Below are positions 18,498-26,261 of a stretch of 58,130 nt of DNA, one piece after another. The stretch covers positions 1-58,130 of the forward strand of contig JAJFUH010000219.1 of NCBI GenBank assembly GCA_021372535.1, read 5' to 3'. How positions within the stretch are numbered: the stretch's first letter is position 1; the number at the start of each line of letters is the position of its first letter. The position numbers and the translations under genes are program-made. The notes under the pieces were generated by a model that saw only the letters and a program-made list of their open reading frames with translations, was not told the origin of the DNA and searched no databases. Source of the stretch: a bacterium. GTDB taxonomy: Bacteria > Latescibacterota > Latescibacteria > Latescibacterales > Latescibacteraceae.

Positions 18498-19205
18498 TTA
18501 CAGGTGCTGCTGCTGTCCGAAATGTTTTTTATATGCTTCCTGCGCATCCTGATAATCAGTGAATTGTCCGATATCGAGCCAGTATTCCTTCATCAGATAT
18601 CTGCCGATTTTTTCCCCCTTACGGAGCATGTCCATGATAAGCGAATCGATGCCGTAATACGTATCTTCGGGAATAAACCGAAAGATATCCGGATGCATGA
18701 AATAAATCCCGGAGAGTATTTCGTGTTTGAAATTGGGTTTTTCCTGAACTTCGACGATAAAATTATCTTTACAGATGACTTTGCCGAAATTGAAAGGCAG
18801 GAGAATTTCTTTCGTTACGACAACCAGGCTTGCATCTATTTTTTTGCTGGCTTTATACGCTCTGTTGAAATTGAGGTTGGTAAGGATGTCGCCGTTCATG
18901 AGCAGAAACGGTTCCTGCAGATGCTCTTTCAGCAATGTCAGGGGACCGCAGGTCCCCATTGGCTGGGTTTCGGTGCTGAAAGTCAGCGTAACACCATACT
19001 TACTGCCATTGCCGAGGTAAGCCTTGATGTATTCGGACATGTAATTTGTCGCGATAAAAACATCGTTGAAACCGGAGGCGCTCAGGTTTCGTATCTGGAT
19101 CTCGAGTACTGAGCTCTCTCCGATAGGCAAAAGCGGCTTCGGTATTATTTCCGTAAACGGTTTTAGACGGGTTCCGAGACCGCCTGCTAAAATGACTGCT
19201 TTCAT
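18498..19205 (-). CDS. Sugar-1-phosphate nucleotidyltransferase
   Basis: A 235-residue NTP_transferase-fold enzyme. The pyrophosphorylase signature LAGGLGTRLKPFTE starts at residue 6, IPKPLLPIG follows, and LLMNGDILTNL holds the metal-binding Asp. It has only the catalytic domain, with no left-handed helix or CBS extension. The relatives I would expect are glucose-1-phosphate or glucosamine-1-phosphate nucleotidylyltransferases, including PtmE-like enzymes. Directly downstream of a LegB-like dehydratase, it may make the activated hexose that starts the deoxysugar pathway. The nucleotide used cannot be read from sequence. Confidence 0.85.
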   Translation of the reverse strand: MKAVILAGGLGTRLKPFTEIIPKPLLPIGESSVLEIQIRNLSASGFNDVFIATNYMSEYIKAYLGNGSKYGVTLTFSTETQPMGTCGPLTLLKEHLQEPFLLMNGDILTNLNFNRAYKASKKIDASLVVVTKEILLPFNFGKVICKDNFIVEVQEKPNFKHEILSGIYFMHPDIFRFIPEDTYYGIDSLIMDMLRKGEKIGRYLMKEYWLDIGQFTDYQDAQEAYKKHFGQQQHL

Positions 19206-19221
19206 CGCTGTGTTTTTTCAC

Positions 19222-20202
19222 TTATATGTTATACAGGGTATGTTTATAATGCGATATATTATCTTTCAGCCATGCCACGGTCTCTCTGAGTCCGTTTTCG
19301 AGACTGTACTCAGGTTTCCATGGAGTGGATGCAAGGATTTTCGAATTATCGCACATAAGCCGCTCAACTTCGCTGGCTGATGGTCTCATACGGTTTTCAG
19401 CCATGGAAACTGTAATGTTCCTGTTCATCACCTGTGCTATTTTCTCTACAAGATTTCCAACGGAAATTTCCTTGTTCATGCCAATATTCACGACCTCGCC
19501 CAGAAAGGTATCACACCCGGCAATAGCCAGAAATCCCCGCACCGTATCCTTCACATATGTAAAATCCCGTGTCGGATCGATATTACCCAGTTTTATCTCA
19601 TCCATCCCGTTTAAAATTTGACTTATCACAGTGGGAATGACAGCCCGGGCAGACTGCCGTGGCCCGAAAGTATTGAAAGGCCGTGCAATTTTTACCGGTA
19701 ATTGAAATGAACGGTAAAAACTTAAGGCAAGCTGATCCGCCGCAATTTTCGTAGCAGCATAAGGCGATTGAGCCGAAAGCGGATGTTTTTCATCGATCGG
19801 CACATACTGCGCTGTACCATATACCTCGCTTGTAGAGGTAACAACAACATTTCCAACCGCATGCATGAGCGATGCCTGGAGGATGTTATTTGTTCCTTCG
19901 ATATTTGTTTTTATATAAGCCGCTGGGGATTCGTACGAATACGGTATTCCGATGAGAGCCGCGAGATGAAAGACACTGTCAACCCCTTTGACAGCTTTGG
20001 ATACTGAATCGAAATCACGGATATCACCGGTAATAACCTCGATATCCTTCAGATACCGGGAATTTTCCAGCCAGCCCCAGTAATTCTTCGAGTTATATCT
20101 CACAAACGCTTTTACCTGAATACCGGAATCGACACAGTATTCGACAAGGTGCGAGCCGATAAAACCTCCTGCACCAGTTATTAATACTTTTAAAATGTTC
20201 AT
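19222..20202 (-). CDS. legB: LegB-like nucleotide-sugar 4,6-dehydratase
   Basis: A 326-residue extended SDR. GAGGFIGSH binds NAD(P), AALIGIPYSYESP is characteristic of the LegB/PglF-independent dehydratase group, STSEVYGTAQYVP carries the catalytic Ser/Thr, and PYAATK holds Tyr148 and Lys152. Later come FNTFGPRQSARAV and PTRDFTYVKDTV, both strongly LegB-like. LegB removes water across C4-C6 of a GlcNAc nucleotide to give a 4-keto-6-deoxy sugar, the first step toward legionaminic acid or N-acetyl amino-dideoxyhexoses. No nonulosonate synthase (LegI/NeuB) or CMP transferase is present here. The keto sugar therefore probably goes to the DegT aminotransferase downstream. Confidence 0.85.
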   Translation of the reverse strand: MNILKVLITGAGGFIGSHLVEYCVDSGIQVKAFVRYNSKNYWGWLENSRYLKDIEVITGDIRDFDSVSKAVKGVDSVFHLAALIGIPYSYESPAAYIKTNIEGTNNILQASLMHAVGNVVVTSTSEVYGTAQYVPIDEKHPLSAQSPYAATKIAADQLALSFYRSFQLPVKIARPFNTFGPRQSARAVIPTVISQILNGMDEIKLGNIDPTRDFTYVKDTVRGFLAIAGCDTFLGEVVNIGMNKEISVGNLVEKIAQVMNRNITVSMAENRMRPSASEVERLMCDNSKILASTPWKPEYSLENGLRETVAWLKDNISHYKHTLYNI

Positions 20203-20354
20203 GGGTCAATCGTACGTGAGATATTTTCTATGAAATAAGAATTAGAATAAACAACTTTTTTTAAAGACATGATTGTTTAAATATAGTTGAAAAAAAAAAC
20301 AAGTCAATAATCAAAGAACGAGGGATGTTTTTCGGTATTCATTGTCAGCCTTAT

Positions 20355-21428
20355 TCATTCATGTACGTTTGTATTATCTTCTTTTAATACCATTTCCCGG
20401 GGGATTGATCGCAACTGAGTTATTGATTGAAATGACAATTTTTTTCTTCCCAGACTCCAGATACCTGCAATCAGGAATGTTATAATAAACATTGCGTGAG
20501 TTACAACCGCATATCCCATAGCCATGCTTTTATCAGGAAGCCAAACTGATAAAGACAATATGGCCAGATAGTGATATATGCCAATTGATCCCGGAGAAGA
20601 TGGTATGAGACTGCCAAGAGATGTTGTGAGCAAAACAAAAAATCCGGCATACCATGGAACCTGGAAACGAAACGCAATTACGTTGCATAAGGTACCTATT
20701 CCAAATACTGCCCATGCCAATAATCCTAACAACAGAACCGCCATGAATTGTCTGATGCTCGAAATAATTTTCAGTCCTTTTGTAAAAAACTGCAACTGAT
20801 TGAGTATGAATTGTGAAATCGACAGGGGAAAAAAGCTAAGAAGACGACGCACAGAATGAGTAAAAAATACCTCGTTATAATTCAAAAAAACAACAACCAC
20901 AACGGCCACAGACAAACCCGTTGTCAGCACGACAACACCCGTTTGGATAAGAGCTGGGAAATTGATCACAAATGACAGAGACAATGCGAAAATAAGTAAA
21001 GTCAAGGTATCGAAGATACGTTCGAGTATAATGCTTCCTAACACGTAACTTACACTGATTTTTACATAACGGCCTGTCATTAATGCCCTGGCCAGATCAC
21101 CCAGCCGTGAAGGCAATATCAGGTTTGCACAATTGGTGATCATGATAAAATCATATGCATCGTTAACGGAAAGGCCGGATGATCTGCCCAAAAGTACCCG
21201 CCACCGTACGGCAAAAAGGAAATAGGCTCCGATAATACACAGTGAACCGAGTATCAAAAAAAGAGGATTGGTCTGCTGCAGAGAGGTTACGAAACTGTGC
21301 CAATTCAGTTTTCTTAACGATAAATATAGAAAAAAACTGCTGAAAAATATACCCAGAACGATATTCAATAATGACCGTTTTTGTACGGTCCCATTTGCAG
21401 TATCATCTGATGTATTTGTATAATTCAT
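20355..21428 (-). CDS. LPG-synthase-like transmembrane protein (UPF0104/AglD family)
   Basis: A 357-residue integral membrane protein with about eight spans. The family signatures RWRVLLG, LPSRLGDLARALMTGRY and LIPSSPGSIGIYHY, in order, mark the lysylphosphatidylglycerol synthetase transmembrane domain. It lacks the soluble aminoacyl-transferase half of MprF. Stand-alone members are thought to move lipids or glycolipids, or to assist polyprenyl-linked glycan assembly (AglD in archaea). Between the exporter genes and the sugar genes, a lipid-linked intermediate flippase or transferase role is plausible. Confidence 0.82.
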   Translation of the reverse strand: MNYTNTSDDTANGTVQKRSLLNIVLGIFFSSFFLYLSLRKLNWHSFVTSLQQTNPLFLILGSLCIIGAYFLFAVRWRVLLGRSSGLSVNDAYDFIMITNCANLILPSRLGDLARALMTGRYVKISVSYVLGSIILERIFDTLTLLIFALSLSFVINFPALIQTGVVVLTTGLSVAVVVVVFLNYNEVFFTHSVRRLLSFFPLSISQFILNQLQFFTKGLKIISSIRQFMAVLLLGLLAWAVFGIGTLCNVIAFRFQVPWYAGFFVLLTTSLGSLIPSSPGSIGIYHYLAILSLSVWLPDKSMAMGYAVVTHAMFIITFLIAGIWSLGRKKLSFQSITQLRSIPREMVLKEDNTNVHE

Positions 21429-21539
21429 CTGGATATAATTGTCATTTTTTGTTTTGTACCGAGATATACGGCATCATAAAGTATTGTTATATTTGTTGGA
21501 ACAGAGAAGATCAGCATGCGGAACCGGTTCATAAACCGT

Positions 21540-22955
21540 TCATGTTCTCCGAGTTATTCCATTCTTTAATGAAACCAGCTTTTTACTTACATAACATGCT
21601 AATTTTACTAAAGGATAGCTCAGTTTCCTTTTTGCATTCGTGAGCTCATTGTTTGCATTGGTAAGTTCATTGTTTAACATGTTGATATCACTGTAATAAC
21701 TCTGCAATGTATCATTCATTGTCAGAATATCGTTCTTGCCTTTAATCGCTTGTGCCTTTATGATGATATCCTCAAGGATTTTTCCGCGATAATGATTTGA
21801 TATTTCCTTAAAAACATGCTCCTTACCCTTTTTACAGGCAACAATTTTCAGTATGGGCAGTTTCAGGCTTAAACGATATACCAGTGAGATCGATGGCCAC
21901 AGAAGGTTGAGAATATCCTCTGTTGTTTTGGTAAATGTCGTATTGTCCCCCTGATTGAGCAAGTAATCCCGGGCGCCATGGTGTAAACCGGACAAATAGG
22001 AAAAAAGTTCAAAGGGATTATCGGTGAACTGGACATCGGCGCATAAAAGACTCAATCCGGTTCTGCCGAGCAATTCCGTCATGTTATTTACATTGAACAG
22101 ATTTATATGACCAGAGGTGTTATAACCGCCAAAAACATAACTGCAATCACCGCGGAGAAGACGCACAATGGGAGAATCCAGATTGGGAACTGTCAGGGCT
22201 ATAATCCCGTGATCGTCAAGATACTGAACATACCTTTTCAATTCTTCCGCCGGAGCATTCATATGCTCCATCGTTTCCCAGAAGCTTATCAGTCCATAGG
22301 GTTTCGACTGGTTGAAGGCTTCGGGATGACAAATCAGCAAGCCTTTCTTCTGCGCAAGATTTACAGCAGTTTGATCAATCTCAACACCCTCGGGAAGAAA
22401 TCCGTGTTCCTGTGCTGCAATAAGGGAATGACCAAGTCCGCACCCAACATCAAGATAGGAAAAGTTCTGAGATACTGTTTCGATAAAAGGGCGAAGCTCC
22501 CCAAGATATTCTCCGATTCTGTTAACATCGTCATGGATATTGGTCTGAAACGTACGTTTTTCAACCATTAATCCGGCAAGTACTCTGGCTTTCGGACAGC
22601 TTACGAAAAATTGCTCAAACAGAGAGGCAGTAATCGTTTTGGGTACGAACCAGCAGCCGCACTTCCCGCATTCGGAAAAAGGATATCCGTCATAACTGAA
22701 GAACAGGAAACGATTGATACTGCTTCCACAGGAAGGACAGGGGCGGTCGGCCAGTGATTTGATCAATGGCGCTCCGTGCTCGAGCCATAATGAAACAGCA
22801 ATAGCCCAGTCCTTCTGTTCCATTGTGGTAAACGGGAGTTTGATATAGTGCTGATTCTGTGTTCCGGCAGGATCATCGACTGTATAATTTTCACACGCTT
22901 CGATTATACCCGCCAGAATATTGTCAGACAGGGCATTCAGAATATCACAATTCAT
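21540..22955 (-). CDS. Zinc-ribbon class I methyltransferase with coiled-coil tail
   Basis: A 471-residue protein. A zinc-ribbon-like cluster lies at about residues 75-105: CPSCG, then CGKCGCW. A SAM Rossmann fold with motif I LDVGCGLGHS follows, and EGVEIDQTA covers motif II. FWETMEHMNAP and ALTVPNLDSP are typical of Methyltransf_23-type enzymes. The C-terminus (about 400-460) is a predicted coiled coil that contains a repeated heptad-like phrase, NNELTNA twice in tandem. Zinc-ribbon methyltransferases of this class modify nucleotide sugars or glycan termini. Its location next to Wzt, with a coiled coil, recalls chain-terminating methyltransferases that measure O-antigen length, which is an inference. 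GGAAAGG precedes the start. Confidence 0.8.
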   Translation of the reverse strand: MNCDILNALSDNILAGIIEACENYTVDDPAGTQNQHYIKLPFTTMEQKDWAIAVSLWLEHGAPLIKSLADRPCPSCGSSINRFLFFSYDGYPFSECGKCGCWFVPKTITASLFEQFFVSCPKARVLAGLMVEKRTFQTNIHDDVNRIGEYLGELRPFIETVSQNFSYLDVGCGLGHSLIAAQEHGFLPEGVEIDQTAVNLAQKKGLLICHPEAFNQSKPYGLISFWETMEHMNAPAEELKRYVQYLDDHGIIALTVPNLDSPIVRLLRGDCSYVFGGYNTSGHINLFNVNNMTELLGRTGLSLLCADVQFTDNPFELFSYLSGLHHGARDYLLNQGDNTTFTKTTEDILNLLWPSISLVYRLSLKLPILKIVACKKGKEHVFKEISNHYRGKILEDIIIKAQAIKGKNDILTMNDTLQSYYSDINMLNNELTNANNELTNAKRKLSYPLVKLACYVSKKLVSLKNGITRRT

Positions 22956-23047
22956 GTATGGCGTTACCTTTCCGCGTCATACTGAGTAAATCCGGTTTTT
23001 GCTGAAGGAAATGCTCGCATGGATTATTAAAATTATAGAATATCATA

Positions 23048-24856
23048 CTATTCATTGCTATTCCCGGGGATTTCTACATTCCAGATACCGGGGATGTGGA
23101 ATATTGTTCCTGCAAATATCGGATCGTTCCCGGTAATCTCAAATTCGAAACTCTTGTCAATAAGGTCATAACGTTGTGATTCCTCAACAGCCTCGCCGAA
23201 TAGTCCGACAGAAAACACATAATACCCATTCCCAAATTTCGGAGAACCCATATCGAGAAGGATAATCCTTTTCTGGTCCTTCTCGAGTTGTACCGAACAG
23301 ATTGGTCGTTGTTCAAGGTAGTGTGTGACAAGAATACCGTCAAGCCGATAAATTGAAACAGCCGGTAATAAAGGGAACAGCCCGGTTTTATGTGCCTTTA
23401 TCAATATCTTGACTATGATGGGCTCGCCAACCTCAAAAACAGTCTGTTCCTTGTTTTCACCGTTGACTGTTGAGACTTGTTCAATAGCCAGTGAACCCTC
23501 GCTTGGCCAACGCCTCACAGAAATGGTTTTTTCATTGAGATTCATGTGTGTCTGGGGAATATTCTCCGAATCGGCGCCTGCTGCTCCCGAAACGAGGTTT
23601 TTGAGCTCTATACAGCTCTTTGCCCATCCCTGCGTTTCGTTCAGCACATCTTCCTTATGAATGAGGGTATACCCGTTTTTCCATATTTCTACAGACAACG
23701 TGCAGGCATTTTCGCAGCGATAATCTATTTCTAAATCATATTTGGTATTATCGAAGAGCGCGTGAAACAGGAACGCTGCTTTCCCCGTCACCATACCTTG
23801 CTTCTTTGGAATATTAAGGCTCCTCCAGGTAACTTTTTCCTTTTTTTGCGGACTTGACCAATCACCTTCTTCGATCATCACAAAAGAAGAATGAAACGGA
23901 TTGTTGTCCTGCGAACTGCCAACCATGAGCCGTTCTTCGATTTCCCCGTTTTTCAGCAGCCTTATTTCCGAAATATCACAGCATGCCTGATACTGTCCCT
24001 CAAGTTTGAAGACCACAAAAATATAATCGCCAAAAATATCATATGTATCGCTGCCGTATCGGGATGACATCCTCTTGTAATTCCGTGCTTTTATCCGACG
24101 GTCAGACAGCATGCGGACATACTGTTCATATGCTTTGACTACCTCAATGCTCGCCCCAAACATGACAATTCGGCCCCGATCCAGCCAGATAGTCTCTTCA
24201 CAGAACCTCATGATCTGTTCAAGCGCATGCGATACGAGCAAAATGGTTGCGCCGCTTTCAGCCATCTTAAGCATGCGCTGGCTCGATTTTCGTAAAAAGT
24301 ACGCGTCACCGGCGCCCAGAACTTCATCGATAATCAATATTTCAGGCTTGATTACCGTCGCAGTGGCAAAAGCGAGACGTGCCTTCATGCCGTCCGAATA
24401 GGTTTTGAAAGGCTGTGATAAAAATTGCCCGATTTCAGTAAAATCCGCTATCTCCTGTTCCGCTTTTTTTATTTCATTGAGGGTGAAACCCTGGTACGCA
24501 AGCGAAGCGCGAATATTCTCATATCCGGTGAATTCCGGGTGGAATCCTGTCCCGAGCTCCATCAGCGCCTGGATGTTGCCGTTTACTTCGACAGTCCCCA
24601 CACTGGGAGGAATATTTCCGGAAATGACTTTGAGCAGCGTGCTTTTACCGGCGCCATTCGGGCCGATAATTCCGAGCCGGCTTCCCTTTTTCAATTCAAA
24701 ATTAACATCCTGCAAAGCCCAGAATTCCCGGAATTTATACTTTTTCCAGAACGCCCATTCCAGAACGCCAAAAGCATCGAGGATTTTATCGCCCGGACTT
24801 CTGAACAATTTGTACATCTTGCCCAGATTATAAGCTTTGACAGCTGTTTCAGACAT
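23048..24856 (-). CDS. wzt: Wzt-type polysaccharide ABC exporter ATPase with long C-terminal region
   Basis: A 602-residue protein. The ATPase domain (1-240) has Walker A GPNGAGKST at 65-73, signature YSDGM at 153-157 and Walker B ILIIDE at 173-178. The C-terminal beta-rich module at about 450-600 (FEVGEPIIVKILI...) matches the Wzt substrate-binding domain that recognises the capped chain end. Between them, residues about 265-425 form an additional beta-rich segment not found in short Wzt proteins; it could be a second carbohydrate-binding domain. The ATG at 24856 overlaps the wzm stop codon by 8 bases, so the two are coupled. It powers export of the finished polymer across the inner membrane. 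Confidence 0.92.
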   Translation of the reverse strand: MSETAVKAYNLGKMYKLFRSPGDKILDAFGVLEWAFWKKYKFREFWALQDVNFELKKGSRLGIIGPNGAGKSTLLKVISGNIPPSVGTVEVNGNIQALMELGTGFHPEFTGYENIRASLAYQGFTLNEIKKAEQEIADFTEIGQFLSQPFKTYSDGMKARLAFATATVIKPEILIIDEVLGAGDAYFLRKSSQRMLKMAESGATILLVSHALEQIMRFCEETIWLDRGRIVMFGASIEVVKAYEQYVRMLSDRRIKARNYKRMSSRYGSDTYDIFGDYIFVVFKLEGQYQACCDISEIRLLKNGEIEERLMVGSSQDNNPFHSSFVMIEEGDWSSPQKKEKVTWRSLNIPKKQGMVTGKAAFLFHALFDNTKYDLEIDYRCENACTLSVEIWKNGYTLIHKEDVLNETQGWAKSCIELKNLVSGAAGADSENIPQTHMNLNEKTISVRRWPSEGSLAIEQVSTVNGENKEQTVFEVGEPIIVKILIKAHKTGLFPLLPAVSIYRLDGILVTHYLEQRPICSVQLEKDQKRIILLDMGSPKFGNGYYVFSVGLFGEAVEESQRYDLIDKSFEFEITGNDPIFAGTIFHIPGIWNVEIPGNSNE

Positions 24857-25661
24857 TATCGACAAAAATCACTTTCATTTTTGAAAAAAAGTAATACCCA
24901 ACCATAAACATGACAATACCTATGCCGAAGGCAATAAACAGTGTCCCCTCACGGGGAAAACGGTTAAGCATGAGCGCATCCTGATAGGCTGTAACGTAAT
25001 AATACAAAGGGTTTAACAGCAGGAAGGGCTTCATTGCTGCGGGTATCATATCGGGAGTATATGCTATGGGTGTGACAAACAGGAGCATAATGGAAAAGAC
25101 AGGAACAATACTCTGTAAATCCCTGAAATATACATTCAGGCTGCTCAGTATCCATATCAATCCTATTGAGAAAAGAATCTGAGAAAACCAGATGACCGGC
25201 AGCAGAAACCCCCATATTCCCAGTTTATTGAGGATAATAAGTGCTATAAGAAGCAAACCCATTCCGGGAAACTGAGTGGACTGGCTGACAAGAACTGCTT
25301 TAACCGGAATGAGTTCGATGGGAAACAAGGTGTTTTTTATCAGGTTCCTGTTGGCAACAACAGAGGATACACCCATACCGAGCGCTTCGGAAAAACCAAT
25401 GTAGGGGATGAGACCGCAGAAAATCAGGGCAACATACTCATAGGAATTGAATATCGCAAATCTTATATTAAAAATCACTATGTAGATAAAAGCATAAGAA
25501 CCGAGCAGAAGAAGCGGGTATAACACTATCCACAGAAGACCCATTATCGAACCGGCAAAACGACCTCGAATATCATTGAATGTAGTCTGGAGAAGGAGGT
25601 GACGATTCTCCAGAATACTGTATATAGGTTTCCCCATGTTGTTTATATTGAATTTGGGCAT
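24849..25661 (-). CDS. wzm: Wzm-type polysaccharide ABC exporter permease
   Basis: A 270-residue ABC-2 permease with six membrane spans. The N-terminal amphipathic segment carries LLLQTTFNDIRGRFAGS, typical of TagG/Wzm, and FVTPIAY plus LLNPLYYYVTAY follow in the second half. I start it at the ATG at 25659-25661. An upstream in-frame ATG at 25742 would require translating through a dispersed repeat (25681-25768) and is unlikely. Ribosome-binding sequence is weak; GGAAAG about 14 bases upstream straddles the boundary of that repeat. It pairs with Wzt to export the glycan and leads the minus-strand block. Confidence 0.9.
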   Translation of the reverse strand: MPKFNINNMGKPIYSILENRHLLLQTTFNDIRGRFAGSIMGLLWIVLYPLLLLGSYAFIYIVIFNIRFAIFNSYEYVALIFCGLIPYIGFSEALGMGVSSVVANRNLIKNTLFPIELIPVKAVLVSQSTQFPGMGLLLIALIILNKLGIWGFLLPVIWFSQILFSIGLIWILSSLNVYFRDLQSIVPVFSIMLLFVTPIAYTPDMIPAAMKPFLLLNPLYYYVTAYQDALMLNRFPREGTLFIAFGIGIVMFMVGYYFFSKMKVIFVDNV

Positions 25662-25680
25662 GATTATGATTATTATCTTT

Positions 25681-25768
25681 CCGGTGGTTAAACAGTGATA
25701 TCGGATAGCGTCATGCCAAACATGTTTCGGCATCGATTCCAATATAAGTATCGTTATTTATTCGCCGG
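25681..25768. repeat. Dispersed palindromic element, copy 1
   Basis: An 88-base element bounded by CCGG at both ends, with a central hairpin TGCCAAACATGTTTCGGCA. It aligns along its length with 49301-49390: identical first 17 bases after the left boundary, the same hairpin, and the same last 15 or so bases ending TTTATTCGCCGG. The outer terminal repeats seen in the other copy have decayed here. It ends 19 bases from the wzm start codon and so lies in the leader of the minus-strand glycan block. Confidence 0.75.
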
Positions 25769-26125
25769 ATTAACAGTTTAATTGTGTTATTATGCAAATA
25801 TTAATTGGAAAAATTCAATACTCCACTGATTATTCTGATATTACATACTTTAAAACCATCTTCAGTGCTTAGTATAATACGTAATTTCAGGATAATATCA
25901 CACTGATTTTTTCACATGAATTCACTTGTTGAACCCGATAAGCCCACATGCTATGATCAATTGATACAGGATGTTCATAAAATATATCGTCATAAAACAT
26001 TCATCGCTGCAACAGGAAAAATTGACCTTTTATAAAATGCTTACCGTAGATATATTGAAAAGCACACATTTATTTCAGGTATCACTTTATAAGTGTTGTG
26101 ATAAACGCCATTTACGTGGATATAA
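25769..26125. other. AT-rich divergent intergenic region
   Basis: No gene is visible between the divergent wzm and GT4 genes. The DNA is AT-rich and must hold the promoters for both directions, but I see no near-consensus pair. A 10-base palindrome ATCAATTGAT (25956-25965) is the only dyad worth noting. Confidence 0.35.
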
Positions 26126-26172
26126 GCTGTCAAGGGTCGGCACGAAGTGCTGATTTACATACCCTTGACAGC
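26126..26172. repeat. Composite inverted repeat (12-bp stem with inner hairpin)
   Basis: GCTGTCAAGGGT (26126-26137) and ACCCTTGACAGC (26161-26172) are perfect inverted repeats around a 23-base loop. The loop itself contains GCAC-GAA-GTGC, another perfect small hairpin (26140-26150). The whole folds into a nested stem-loop. No T-tract follows, so it is not a classical terminator. It lies upstream of the GT4 gene. Confidence 0.6.
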
Positions 26173-26196
26173 AACAAAACAACACATTTCGTCCCG

Positions 26197-26227
26197 GGGC
26201 TCGTGAAAAATATACTTTTTCACAGCC
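26197..26227. repeat. Inverted repeat with 13-bp stem before the GT4 gene
   Basis: GGGCTCGTGAAAAA (26197-26210) pairs with TTTTTCACAGCCC (26215-26227) with a single bulged base. It begins 24 bases after the preceding composite hairpin and ends 34 bases before the GT4 start codon, so it would be transcribed in the 5' leader. It could attenuate or stabilise the message, or be a dispersed repeat. Confidence 0.5.
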
Positions 26228-26261
26228 CTCTTAACAATTCCACTTAATAAGGTATTAATGC

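Noticed and set aside
19222-20202. Complete legionaminic acid pathway
   Set aside because: Only the LegB-like dehydratase and general sugar enzymes are present; nonulosonate synthase and CMP transferase are absent from the window.
25661-25742. N-terminal extension of the Wzm permease from an upstream ATG at 25742
   Set aside because: The 27 extra codons run through a dispersed repeat found at 49291-49400 and encode no family-conserved residues; the ATG at 25661 gives the normal family length.
26126-26172. Integron attC site or classical terminator
   Set aside because: There is no integrase, no attC core (GTTRRRY) on either side, and no T-tract after the stem.
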